From Rhodanobacter sp. FDAARGOS 1247 (GTDB taxonomy: Bacteria > Pseudomonadota > Gammaproteobacteria > Xanthomonadales > Rhodanobacteraceae): a stretch of 64,000 nucleotides of DNA. The notes below the pieces were generated by a model. That model searched no databases. It was not told the DNA's origin and saw only the letters and a list, made by a program, of their open reading frames with translations. The first letter of the stretch is position 1; each line of letters opens with the position of its first letter. The stretch is from NCBI RefSeq assembly GCF_016889805.1, contig NZ_CP069535.1, positions 558,001 to 622,000 of the forward strand, written 5' to 3'. The position numbers and the translations under genes are program-made. This document shows positions 26,962 to 33,223 of the stretch, one piece after another.

Positions 26962-27711
26962 ATGTCAAGGATGACGCTGTCTTGCCTCATGGTTGCGGTC
27001 TTGCTGTTGCCCGCCACTGTGCGTGCCGATGGTGATGCAGACCTGATGAAGGCTTGTCCGGGTCTTGGCGGCTGGGCGGCCATGCATCCGCACGTCGACG
27101 AAGCGAATGCGCGGGAGGATGCCGGTCGTCGCGTCACCGATCCGGCACTGCGTCGCGAGCTGGCTGCGCGTGGCGAGGCCGACCAGCGTGCGCGTGACAC
27201 GGCGCTGGCGGCCGGCATGCGTGACCCGGTGGCGAACAAGGCGATGCTTGTGGTGGATGCGGACAACCTCGCGTGGTTGAAAGCTGTCGTGGCAAGGCAA
27301 GGTTTCCCGACGCCGGACGCCGTGGGTGCGCAAGGTGTCGCCAACGCCTGGTTGCTGGTGCAGCATGCCGACCGTGACCCGGCCTTCCAGGCGGCGGTGC
27401 TGAAAACGCTGGAGTCGCGCCTGGCGGGGAGCGGTGTGCGCAAGGCCGACGTGGCCATGCTCACGGACCGCGTGTTGCTTGCGCAGGGAAAACCCCAGCG
27501 TTACGGCTCACAGTTCAAACCGTCGCAGGACGGCAGTCCGGTATCCGAGCCCACCGAGGACATGGCGCATGTCGATCAACGCCGCGCCAGCATGGACCTG
27601 ATGCCACTGGCCGACTATCAATGCATGCTGCGCTTCTCCTATGCGCCCGCGCAGGCGACGGACGCTCGCGCGCAGCAGGCGCGGGATGTCGGCACGGATC
27701 GGCAGCGCTGA
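26962..27711 (+). CDS. DUF6624-like exported protein
   Basis: 249 residues with a signal peptide (cleavage near VRADG). The region DADNLAWLKAVVARQGFPTPDAVGAQG, LLVQHADRDPAFQAAVLKTLE, MLTDRVLLAQGKPQRYGSQ matches the DUF6624 pattern (D-N-x-L-K, G-x-P, VQHAD, DRV-GKPQ-YGTQ). Function unknown. GAGG six bases ahead selects ATG 26962; an ATG at 26950 overlapping the lpdA stop (ATGA) is the alternative. Closely follows lpdA, so probably co-transcribed with it. Confidence 0.7.
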   Translation: MSRMTLSCLMVAVLLLPATVRADGDADLMKACPGLGGWAAMHPHVDEANAREDAGRRVTDPALRRELAARGEADQRARDTALAAGMRDPVANKAMLVVDADNLAWLKAVVARQGFPTPDAVGAQGVANAWLLVQHADRDPAFQAAVLKTLESRLAGSGVRKADVAMLTDRVLLAQGKPQRYGSQFKPSQDGSPVSEPTEDMAHVDQRRASMDLMPLADYQCMLRFSYAPAQATDARAQQARDVGTDRQR

Positions 27712-27741
27712 TTGGCACGGGGCGCGGTGGAAATGGATGCA

Positions 27742-27769
27742 AAAGAGCCCGGGCATGCCCGGGCTCTTT
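27742..27769. terminator. Bidirectional Rho-independent terminator
   Basis: Perfect 13-bp stem AAAGAGCCCGGGC / GCCCGGGCTCTTT with a two-base loop, A-rich on the left and T-rich on the right, between the convergent DUF6624 and Spy-like genes. It should stop transcription from both sides. Confidence 0.92.
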
Positions 27770-27791
27770 ATCTTTCACGACCGCGGATCGC

Positions 27792-28295
27792 TTACTTGGC
27801 CGACGGCTGCGGATGCTCCGCCCGGAACTGCTTCCACTGGGCGCGACGGGCCTGTGCCTGCGCCTTGAACGTGGCTGCCTGCGCCTGTTGCGCCGGGGTC
27901 AGCACCGCGTAGATCTGCGCCCGCAGATTGGCCATCTGCTGCACCCGCTGCTGGGTGGCCTGGCCTTCGGCCTGGGCCAGCCGGGAAGCGGCGGCCTGGT
28001 AGCCGACCTGGTTCGGCGTCATCGACTCGAAGGCGCTGCGCTGTTGCCGCAAGGCATCGCGCGAGGACTTGTTCTGCTCGCGGCTGCTGCGGATGATCTG
28101 CTTGACGCTGGCCTTCTGCGCGTCGCTGAGATTCAGCTTGCCCAGCATCATCATCTGGCCGTGGCCGCGATGATGGTGGCGCCCATGGCCGAAGTCGCCA
28201 TGTCCTGCGCCGCCAGCGGGCGCGGCCAGTGCGACGGAGCTGCCGATGGCCAGTGCCGAGGCCAGGGCCAGGCCGAGGAGGGTGTTCTTGCGCAT
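27792..28295 (-). CDS. Spy/CpxP-family periplasmic chaperone-like protein
   Basis: 167 residues. Signal peptide (MRKNTLLGLALASALAIGSSVALAA), a His/Gly-rich stretch (HGDFGHGRHHHRGHGQ) and a helical body with two LTxxQ-type motifs, LNLSDAQKASVKQI and LTPAQQAQAATF, as in Spy and CpxP. These proteins bind unfolded periplasmic proteins or damp the Cpx sensor. It is divergent from a CpxR/CpxA-like pair and shares with it a perfect CpxR-type box 76 bases upstream of its start codon. The His cluster could bind metal. Confidence 0.85.
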   Translation of the reverse strand: MRKNTLLGLALASALAIGSSVALAAPAGGAGHGDFGHGRHHHRGHGQMMMLGKLNLSDAQKASVKQIIRSSREQNKSSRDALRQQRSAFESMTPNQVGYQAAASRLAQAEGQATQQRVQQMANLRAQIYAVLTPAQQAQAATFKAQAQARRAQWKQFRAEHPQPSAK

Positions 28296-28371
28296 GACGT
28301 GTACCTCTGTGGTGGGGAGTTTGTACGCCATCATTTGACGACACTGCTACGTATATGTTCTTTGCGGACAG

Positions 28372-28386
28372 GTAAAGATCGGTAAA
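28372..28386. promoter_or_regulatory. CpxR-type operator GTAAA-N5-GTAAA
   Basis: GTAAA-GATCG-GTAAA is an exact match to the direct-repeat consensus bound by E. coli CpxR. It lies between the divergent spy-like and cpxR-like genes, 40 bases before the regulator's ATG, so the regulator probably controls both its own operon and the Spy-like gene. Confidence 0.75.
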
Positions 28387-28426
28387 GAACGTGGTGTCCG
28401 GCCCGGGGCACCGTATTGAATGAGCC

Positions 28427-29128
28427 ATGCAGACTCCGAACCCCTCCCGCATCCTGATTGTCGACGACGACCGCGCGCTGTGCCGGCTGCTGGCCGAATA
28501 CCTGCAGCGCGAGGGCTTCGTGGTGGACGTCGCGCACGACGGCGACGCCGCGCTGGCCCGCCTGCGCAATACCGCCGAGCGGCCCGACCTGTTGATCCTC
28601 GACGTGATGATGCCCGGCCGCGACGGCCTGGAAACCCTGCGCGAGCTGCGCATGCAGCACCGCCTGCCGGTGATCATGCTGTCCGCGCGGGGCGAGCCGG
28701 TGGACCGAGTGATCGGGCTGGAGCTGGGCGCCGACGATTACCTGGCCAAGCCCTGCCTGCCGCGCGAGCTGCTGGCACGCGTGCGCGCGCAACTGCGCCG
28801 CAACGCGCCGCCGGTGTCCGGCACGGTGCAGGTCGGCAACCTGCTGCTGTTTCCGGGCGAGCGCCGGGCCCAGGTCGGCGAGCAGGACCTGGTGCTTACC
28901 GGCGCCGAATTCCTGTTGCTGCTGGGGCTGGCGCAGCGCGCCGGTGAACTGGTCGACAAGGCCAGCCTGACCCGCCAGGCGCTGGGCCGCGAGATCGAGC
29001 GCTTCGACCGCAGCATCGACGTGCACGTCAGCCGCCTGCGGCACAAGCTGGCCGATGCCTCGCCCGATGCACCACGGATCGATGCGGTGCGCGGCTCCGG
29101 CTACGTGCTGGTGGCGGCCGCGCCATGA
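28427..29128 (+). CDS. OmpR-family response regulator, CpxR-like
   Basis: 233 residues. Receiver domain with acidic triad (IVDDDRA), phospho-acceptor Asp59 in LLILDVMMPG and Lys108 in ADDYLAKP; then a winged-helix domain (LTGAEFLLLLGLAQRAGELVDKASL, RSIDVHVSRLRHKL, VRGSGYVLV). The GREIERFDRSIDVHVSRLR wording, the neighbouring sensor and the Spy-like gene, and the upstream GTAAA box all point to a Cpx-like envelope-stress system. Orthology with CpxR is an inference. The stop overlaps the kinase start by 4 bases (ATGA). Confidence 0.88.
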   Translation: MQTPNPSRILIVDDDRALCRLLAEYLQREGFVVDVAHDGDAALARLRNTAERPDLLILDVMMPGRDGLETLRELRMQHRLPVIMLSARGEPVDRVIGLELGADDYLAKPCLPRELLARVRAQLRRNAPPVSGTVQVGNLLLFPGERRAQVGEQDLVLTGAEFLLLLGLAQRAGELVDKASLTRQALGREIERFDRSIDVHVSRLRHKLADASPDAPRIDAVRGSGYVLVAAAP

Positions 29129-30477
29129 AGCCGATGCGCACCTCGCTGTACTGGCGATTGCTGGTCTGGTTCTGCGTGGCCAACCTGCTGGTGCTGGCGC
29201 TGGGTGGGCTGTTCGCCCGCCGCTTCATCGAGTTCACCACGAGCATCGAAATCAACTGGGCGGCGCTGGCGCAGGACGCCGACCAGGCCTACGAAAGCGG
29301 GGGTCGCGATGCACTCGCTGCGTGGGTGGCGCAGCAGCGTCAGCAGGGCGTGGAGGCCACCCTGTTCGAGCACGGCGAGATGCTCTATCCGATCCGCCTG
29401 GGCGCATCGGTGCGTTCACAGCTGCCCGCGTTGTTGTCGTCCGATCGCAGCGTGGTGATGCAGCCGCGGCCCAGTTTCTACGTCGCCGTCCAGCAGGTCG
29501 TCGGCGACGATGGCCACGCCCGCCAGTTGCTGGCGATGAGCCGCTCGCATGTGCGCCTGCGGCCGCAGACCCGCGAGAAGATCTATCTGGCCATGCAGCT
29601 GGCGCTGTCGCTGCTGTTCATCGGCCTGGTCGGCTGGTGGGTGGCGCGCAGCGTGGCGCGTCCGGTCGAGGCCTTGCGCCGGGCGACCCGACGCATGGCC
29701 GAAGGCGAACTGTCGGCGCGGGTCGGCCGCCAGGGTGGGCTGGCACACGACGAACTGGCCCAGCTGGCCGGCGACTTCGATGTGATGGCCAGACGGATCG
29801 AGGCACTGGTCGCGCACGACCGCGGCGTGCTGCAGGATCTGTCGCACGAACTGCGCTCGCCGCTGGCGCGATTGCAGCTGATCCTCGACCTGGCCCGCCG
29901 CGGCGGCGACAGCGAGGAGGGCGCCGCCTACTTCGTCCAGGCCGAACAGGAGATCGCCCGGCTCGACCGGATGCTGGGTGAGATGCTGGCGCTGTCGCGG
30001 ATGGAAGGCGGCCTGCCCGGCATGGAACGCGAGCCGCTGGAGCTCGCCGAGGTGGTGCATGAGGGCGTGGAGCAGTCGCGTCTGGAAGCGGATGCGCAGC
30101 AGGTCGAACTGCAGCTGTCCCGCGCCGACTCCGCGCAAGTTTCCGGCAACGCGATGCTGCTGGAGCGGGCGCTGGCCAACCTGCTCGCCAACGCGATCAA
30201 GTTCAGCCCGGCAGGTGGTCGGGTCGAGGTGGCCCTGCGTGTTGACTCGTCGTTTGCCGAGATCAGCGTGCGCGATCACGGGCCGGGTGTGCCGGCGGAC
30301 GAACTCGCGCTGCTGTTTCGGCCGTTCTACCGTGGCAGCAATGCGGCGCGGGCGGAGGGGCATGGCCTTGGGTTGGCCATCGTGCAGCGGGTGGTGCAGG
30401 TGCATGGGGGCACGATCGAGGTGGGCAACGCCGAGGGTGGTGGGTTGGAGGTGAGGTTGCGGTTGCCGCTGGCGTGA
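29125..30477 (+). CDS. Sensor histidine kinase, CpxA-like
   Basis: 450 residues. Membrane helix 1 (about 10-30), a periplasmic sensor region of about 120 residues, membrane helix 2 (about 154-174), HAMP linker, HisKA with phospho-acceptor His241 in DLSHELRSPLARLQ, and HATPase with N-box (LLANAIKFSP), G1 (DHGPGVPADEL) and G2 (GHGLGLAIV). Translationally coupled to the regulator gene. Likely senses envelope stress; the Spy-like protein encoded divergently may feed back on it as CpxP does, which is inferred. Confidence 0.9.
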   Translation: MKPMRTSLYWRLLVWFCVANLLVLALGGLFARRFIEFTTSIEINWAALAQDADQAYESGGRDALAAWVAQQRQQGVEATLFEHGEMLYPIRLGASVRSQLPALLSSDRSVVMQPRPSFYVAVQQVVGDDGHARQLLAMSRSHVRLRPQTREKIYLAMQLALSLLFIGLVGWWVARSVARPVEALRRATRRMAEGELSARVGRQGGLAHDELAQLAGDFDVMARRIEALVAHDRGVLQDLSHELRSPLARLQLILDLARRGGDSEEGAAYFVQAEQEIARLDRMLGEMLALSRMEGGLPGMEREPLELAEVVHEGVEQSRLEADAQQVELQLSRADSAQVSGNAMLLERALANLLANAIKFSPAGGRVEVALRVDSSFAEISVRDHGPGVPADELALLFRPFYRGSNAARAEGHGLGLAIVQRVVQVHGGTIEVGNAEGGGLEVRLRLPLA

Positions 30478-30527
30478 TGGGGTTTGTCTGTCCGCAAGGT
30501 CCGCGTGCGGGTTGCGGGGTTTGTCGA

Positions 30528-30575
30528 CAGTCCATCCATGGACTGACGCCAAACTGGTTCGCATCCATGCGAACC
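30528..30575. repeat. Twin hairpins sharing a CAT-CC-ATG apex
   Basis: CAGTCCAT-CC-ATGGACTG (30528-30545) and GGTTCGCAT-CC-ATGCGAACC (30556-30575) are perfect 8- and 9-bp stems with identical CC loops, 10 bases apart. The layout is that of a paired REP/BIME element just downstream of the sensor kinase gene. Confidence 0.8.
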
Positions 30576-30700
30576 ACCCCCCGGGCTGATCCTCCACCCG
30601 CTCGCCGCTGCAGAGGGGCCCCGGGTAGAGCAGCGTGCCATCGTGACCCGCACTCGGTACGCAACCGCTGCGCGGTCGCGAAAGCCGAAGGGCGAAAACC

Positions 30701-30731
30701 GAAGCGAAGAGCGAAGCGAAGAGCGAAGAGC
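30701..30731 (+). repeat. 12-base tandem repeat GAAGCGAAGAGC
   Basis: Two exact copies (30701-30712, 30713-30724) plus a partial third (GAAGAGC), flanked by related AAGCCGAAG variants. Simple purine-rich slippage repeat. Confidence 0.8.
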
Positions 30732-30831
30732 CGAGGCAAAAGGCCCACTGTCGGTGGGACTAGCGGCGGACGTGAGCGTGCAACAGCACAAGTCGATCGT
30801 CTGATGCTTGCAGCGCAGCTCCCGGCCTTTC

Positions 30832-30868
30832 TCCCTCCCCTGCTTGCAGGGGAGGGCTGGGGTGGGGT
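30832..30868 (-). repeat. REP-like palindrome, second copy of the lpdA element
   Basis: CTCCCTCCCCTGC-TT-GCAGGGGAGGG followed by CTGGGGTGGGG. Read on the minus strand it agrees with the lpdA copy at about 25461-25501 at nearly every position over about 36 bases. Confidence 0.8.
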
Positions 30869-30989
30869 TCGCTCCTGATCTTTCTCTTTGACTCCTTGCC
30901 CCCCTTGCCGACACGTCATATGCAAGGTCACCCCCGGCCATCTGAGCCGCTCAAGTCACTCTGCAAGCCACTGCCAAACCGAACGAATG

Positions 30990-31064
30990 ATCGCTTGACG
31001 GGCTCACTCCGAAAGCTGAACATCGAATGCATATGCCCGATATGGGGTCTGCCAAGCGTTAGCC
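30990..31064 (+). repeat. attC-like site A (upstream of cassette 1)
   Basis: Ends in GCCAAGCGTTAGCC; GTTAGCC at 31058-31064 is one base from the GTTRRRY core. CGCTTG on the left can pair with CAAGCG on the right, and CATCG with CGATATG inside. The left end is degenerate. Confidence 0.4.
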
Positions 31065-31080
31065 GCTTCCAGGAGGTCAC

Positions 31081-31365
31081 ATGGATATTGATTTCTTGAT
31101 CGGAAACATCTCAGCGAAGCTGGTTCGTGGCTGGTTTCTAGGCGGCATGAAGTTGGTGACTCCGTCGGAAAGCATTTGGCTTCAGCACCCCTTGCAACCC
31201 AGCACCCACTTCTCGTTCCGTCTCAAACGTTGTTGGCAACGCGGCATTTCTGGCCATCAGGTGCGGGTCGAAAAGGCTCGTCCATTGATGGCCGCCGGTG
31301 TCAGGTCGCAAAGTTACAGCGTGTTCGTGGATGGCAAGTTGGTCGCAAGCGATCAGGGTTTGTAG
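31081..31365 (+). CDS. Cassette 1: hypothetical protein
   Basis: 94 residues, no signal peptide or membrane helix. The perfect Shine-Dalgarno AGGAGGT sits just before the ATG. Middle and end are basic (FSFRLKRCWQRGISGHQVRVEKARPLMAAG) and the C-terminus reads YSVFVDGKLVASDQG, suggesting a small beta-rich domain. I do not recognise it. It is the first of four genes in the cassette array and is followed directly by attC-like site B. Confidence 0.6.
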   Translation: MDIDFLIGNISAKLVRGWFLGGMKLVTPSESIWLQHPLQPSTHFSFRLKRCWQRGISGHQVRVEKARPLMAAGVRSQSYSVFVDGKLVASDQGL

Positions 31366-31425
31366 CCCGGCGACCAAGTTGTCCAGGGCGGCAGGCTTAG
31401 CCGCCGCTCAACTCCAGCGTCATGC
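31366..31425 (+). repeat. attC-like site B
   Basis: Begins one base after the cassette 1 stop. Central hairpin GGCGGC-aggctta-GCCGCC, outer pairing AGTTG/CAACT, and right end GCTCAACTCCAGCGTCATGC, close to the GCTTAACTCCGGCGTTAGATGC type end of class 1 attC sites; the core reads GTC instead of GTT. Confidence 0.55.
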
Positions 31426-31448
31426 TTCATTTGGAGGGTCAGAGGGAT

Positions 31449-32045
31449 TTGAAAGCGTCGCCACTACCGGTCCTGATCGTGTTGGCGGCCATGGTGTTGC
31501 TGACTACGTCCTGTAGTGGCCACTACACCAGAACACCCGCTCCTCAAAGTGTGGAGCGTGACGCTGCTTCCATGTACGGCGCATTCCTCGATAGCTGGAG
31601 CGAAGGCGGCAAATATACGGTCAACGTGTACAAGGCCGCGCAGCTGCGTACGCAGGATCCAGGCGACTTTACGGAATGTGCGCAGAAACTCGGTGAGCCC
31701 GCCGCACAATGGGGTGAGTCTTACTCGTTTAGGAATCTTCGCAGCGTCATTGGCGAGCTTCCATACGTCCACTTCATCCGTTCAACCGACCCGCGCGCGT
31801 TGGGCCGCGAGTGGTCTGCTGCCGAAGCTGCAACCAAGACGGCAATTATCCAGGCCGGGTTTGCCCATAGCGTCGTCACACTTTCGGCCATCACATTCAA
31901 CAAGCAGCGCACGCTGGCCATGTTCCACTTCTCGTCTGTCTGCGGAGGCCTTTGTGGCTACGGGCATGTTGTCGCCTTCAAGCGCACCCCCAACGGCTGG
32001 GTGCTCCAAAAGAAAAGCGCTGCATGCGGGGCTTGGATGTCGTGA
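31449..32045 (+). CDS. Cassette 2: lipoprotein of unknown function
   Basis: 198 residues if started at TTG 31449, which follows GGAGGG by ten bases and gives an ideal lipoprotein signal, (M)KASPLPVLIVLAAMVLLTTSC. An ATG at 31422 lies inside the attC-like site and has no ribosome-binding site. The mature part has several Cys (FTECAQKL, SSVCGGLCGYGHV, KSAACGAW), probably disulfide-bonded in the periplasm, and no family I recognise. Lower GC than the flanking chromosome. Confidence 0.6.
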   Translation: MKASPLPVLIVLAAMVLLTTSCSGHYTRTPAPQSVERDAASMYGAFLDSWSEGGKYTVNVYKAAQLRTQDPGDFTECAQKLGEPAAQWGESYSFRNLRSVIGELPYVHFIRSTDPRALGREWSAAEAATKTAIIQAGFAHSVVTLSAITFNKQRTLAMFHFSSVCGGLCGYGHVVAFKRTPNGWVLQKKSAACGAWMS

Positions 32046-32053
32046 GTAGTCCG

Positions 32054-32127
32054 GCGCCTGACAGTTCGCTGCAACCGAGCGCCAAGCCGTTATGCGATTC
32101 GTCGGCAGCTGAGCTCAGGCATTAGGA
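32054..32127 (+). repeat. attC-like site C
   Basis: Begins nine bases after the cassette 2 stop. Left arm GCCTGACAGTTCGCTGC (R''-like GCCTGAC), right arm GCAGCTGAGCTCAGGCATTAGG; GCCTGA pairs with TCAGGC and GCTGC with GCAGC. The left arm agrees with the class 1 type CTAACAATTCGTTCAAGCCGA at 15 of 21 positions by eye. A second core-like GTTATGC lies inside at 32089-32095. Confidence 0.6.
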
Positions 32128-32138
32128 GTCGGAACAGA

Positions 32139-32651
32139 ATGTTGGCTCTCGAAAGTCCTTTCTGGTCTGAGCTTCGGCATGCGTACGGAGCCGCGACAGA
32201 TATTCCTGCATTGCTGAGCCAGCTCACTGGTTACCCGAGCGAGGCATCCTGCCAGGACGAGCCATGGTTCACGTTGTGGAGTTCTCTCTGCCATCAAGGC
32301 GATGTTTACTCCGCGTCCTTCGCAGCCGTCCCTCACATTGTCCAGGCGCTGGCTGCAAACGCTTCCCGTGCCTCTGTCAGCTACTTCCTGTTGCCGGCGA
32401 GCATCGAGGTGGCGCGTGCATCAATCAACGCGGTCGTCCCCCCATCGTTGTCCGTCGCCTACTTTGCAGCGCTCGCTCAAGTTCCAGCACTTTCAGCGGC
32501 GGCCGCGCGGGCCGACTGGGATGAATCGTTGTGCACTTCAGCTCTCGCGGCGACCGCCGCTGCCACTGGCAACCATCAAACTGCCAGACTATTGTTGGAG
32601 ACAGAGCAGAGCGATATTCCGGAGGTCATTAGTTGGCTTCAGTCGCGCTGA
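32139..32651 (+). CDS. Cassette 3: hypothetical helical protein
   Basis: 170 residues, soluble, almost all helix. The segment WFTLWSSLCHQGDVYSASFA followed by AVPHIVQAL resembles the LW..LCHQG.VY.AS..AVP.L motif seen in HEAT-like proteins that often sit in accessory or toxin-immunity regions; I recognise the motif but cannot name the family with certainty. The remainder is Ala-rich helical hairpins. GGAG lies about ten bases before the ATG. Followed immediately by attC-like site D. Confidence 0.6.
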   Translation: MLALESPFWSELRHAYGAATDIPALLSQLTGYPSEASCQDEPWFTLWSSLCHQGDVYSASFAAVPHIVQALAANASRASVSYFLLPASIEVARASINAVVPPSLSVAYFAALAQVPALSAAAARADWDESLCTSALAATAAATGNHQTARLLLETEQSDIPEVISWLQSR

Positions 32652-32702
32652 CTATCACTCGTTCAAGGCGGACGACTTCACCGTCTAATTCCGGCGTTAA
32701 CT
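32649..32702 (+). repeat. attC-like site D (best conserved)
   Basis: Overlaps the cassette 3 stop. Left part CTATCACTCGTTCAAGGCGGA and right part TAATTCCGGCGTTAACT follow the class 1 attC pattern (CTAACAATTCGTTCAAGCCGA and TTAATTCAGGCGTTAG). GACG and CGTC pair around a 7-base loop. Core GTTAACT at 32696-32702. Confidence 0.65.
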
Positions 32703-32715
32703 ATAGGGGAAGTGA

Positions 32716-33045
32716 ATGGGTCAGCTGAAACGTTGCCCGTATTGCGGAATGCCAATTACAGTTCGCTACCCGGATTTCTGTACTCTGCCCACCTTCAAGC
32801 CTGGTCGATGGTCAGGGAGGTGCTCTCATTGCAATTGCCAATTGGAAGCATCAAGCAATTGGGAGGCTCTGACCGGCATCACATCATTGGTTGTTTTTGG
32901 CGTTGTTTTGAGTTTGGTCATACCAAATTATCCGGACGCCCCAAAGATGCTTGCATGGATATGTGCGATTCCTGCCGTGGGCTTTCTCTATTTTCTCAAC
33001 GGCTTGATTCGCTATCTAACGTTTTCCCGTGCCAAGCTGTCGTGA
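32716..33045 (+). CDS. Cassette 4: zinc-ribbon membrane protein
   Basis: 109 residues. The N-terminal zinc ribbon has two CxxC pairs, CPYCGMP and CSHCNC, about 25 residues apart, followed by two hydrophobic helices (TGITSLVVFGVVLSLVIP and LAWICAIPAVGFLYFLNG). Small proteins of this layout are common in cassette arrays and are of unknown function. AGGGGA lies five bases before the ATG. Ends three bases before attC-like site E. Confidence 0.65.
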   Translation: MGQLKRCPYCGMPITVRYPDFCTLPTFKPGRWSGRCSHCNCQLEASSNWEALTGITSLVVFGVVLSLVIPNYPDAPKMLAWICAIPAVGFLYFLNGLIRYLTFSRAKLS

Positions 33046-33048
33046 CAT

Positions 33049-33105
33049 ATGGCCAATATCTCGTTCGAGGCGGGGGCTTCGCCCCTGTCGCTGCACCGAT
33101 CAAGC
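33049..33105 (+). repeat. attC-like site E (left half only)
   Basis: CCAATATCTCGTTCGAGGCG then hairpin GGGGC-ttc-GCCCC resembles the left arm and centre of an attC site; the right arm with its GTT core is not recognisable. This marks the 3' end of the array. Confidence 0.45.
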
Positions 33106-33223
33106 ACACCGCATCAGGGTCAGGGCGCACCTGGTTGGACAGCCCAGTCCGGCCAGAAGGAATCATTCACGGATGCACTCTCATCCCGCGGGTTCGAACC
33201 TGCGAAGGCCAACGCGGATCGGC

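Larger units (their letters stand above)
30478..31080. other. 603-base non-coding region with REP-like and simple repeats
   Basis: No credible gene is seen. The region holds twin hairpins (30528-30575), a 12-base tandem repeat (30701-30731), a REP-like palindrome (about 30832-30868) and, at the right end, the first attC-like site of the cassette array. Reading frames crossing it encode low-complexity Arg/Lys-rich strings and the typical spurious translation of this repeat ([12 protein letters not shown]). Confidence 0.7.
30990..33105 (+). mobile_element. Integron gene-cassette array without integrase (CALIN-like)
   Basis: Four small + strand genes (94, 198, 170 and 109 codons) alternate with five attC-like elements, one before the first gene and one beginning within a few bases of each stop codon. 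Base composition drops visibly (near 50-55% GC against about 67% around it) and none of the four genes resembles its neighbours. Right-end motifs such as AAGCGTTAGCC and GGCGTTAACT and left-end motifs such as TCGTTCAAGGCGGACG resemble the GTTRRRY core and inner arms of class 1 cassette attC sites. No integrase gene or attI is in the window, so this is either a cluster of attC sites lacking an integrase or a decayed chromosomal integron. Confidence 0.65.

Noticed and set aside
30474..30878. 134-codon open frame after the sensor kinase
   Set aside because: Translates repeats (Lys/Arg-rich strings and [12 protein letters not shown]) and has no ribosome-binding site; treated as non-coding.
33186..33205. 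tRNA-like T-arm (GGGTTCGAACC) near the end of the cassette array
   Set aside because: The arm has the GGTTCGAACC core but neighbouring stem positions do not pair as in a T-stem on either strand, and no acceptor, D or anticodon arm can be drawn.
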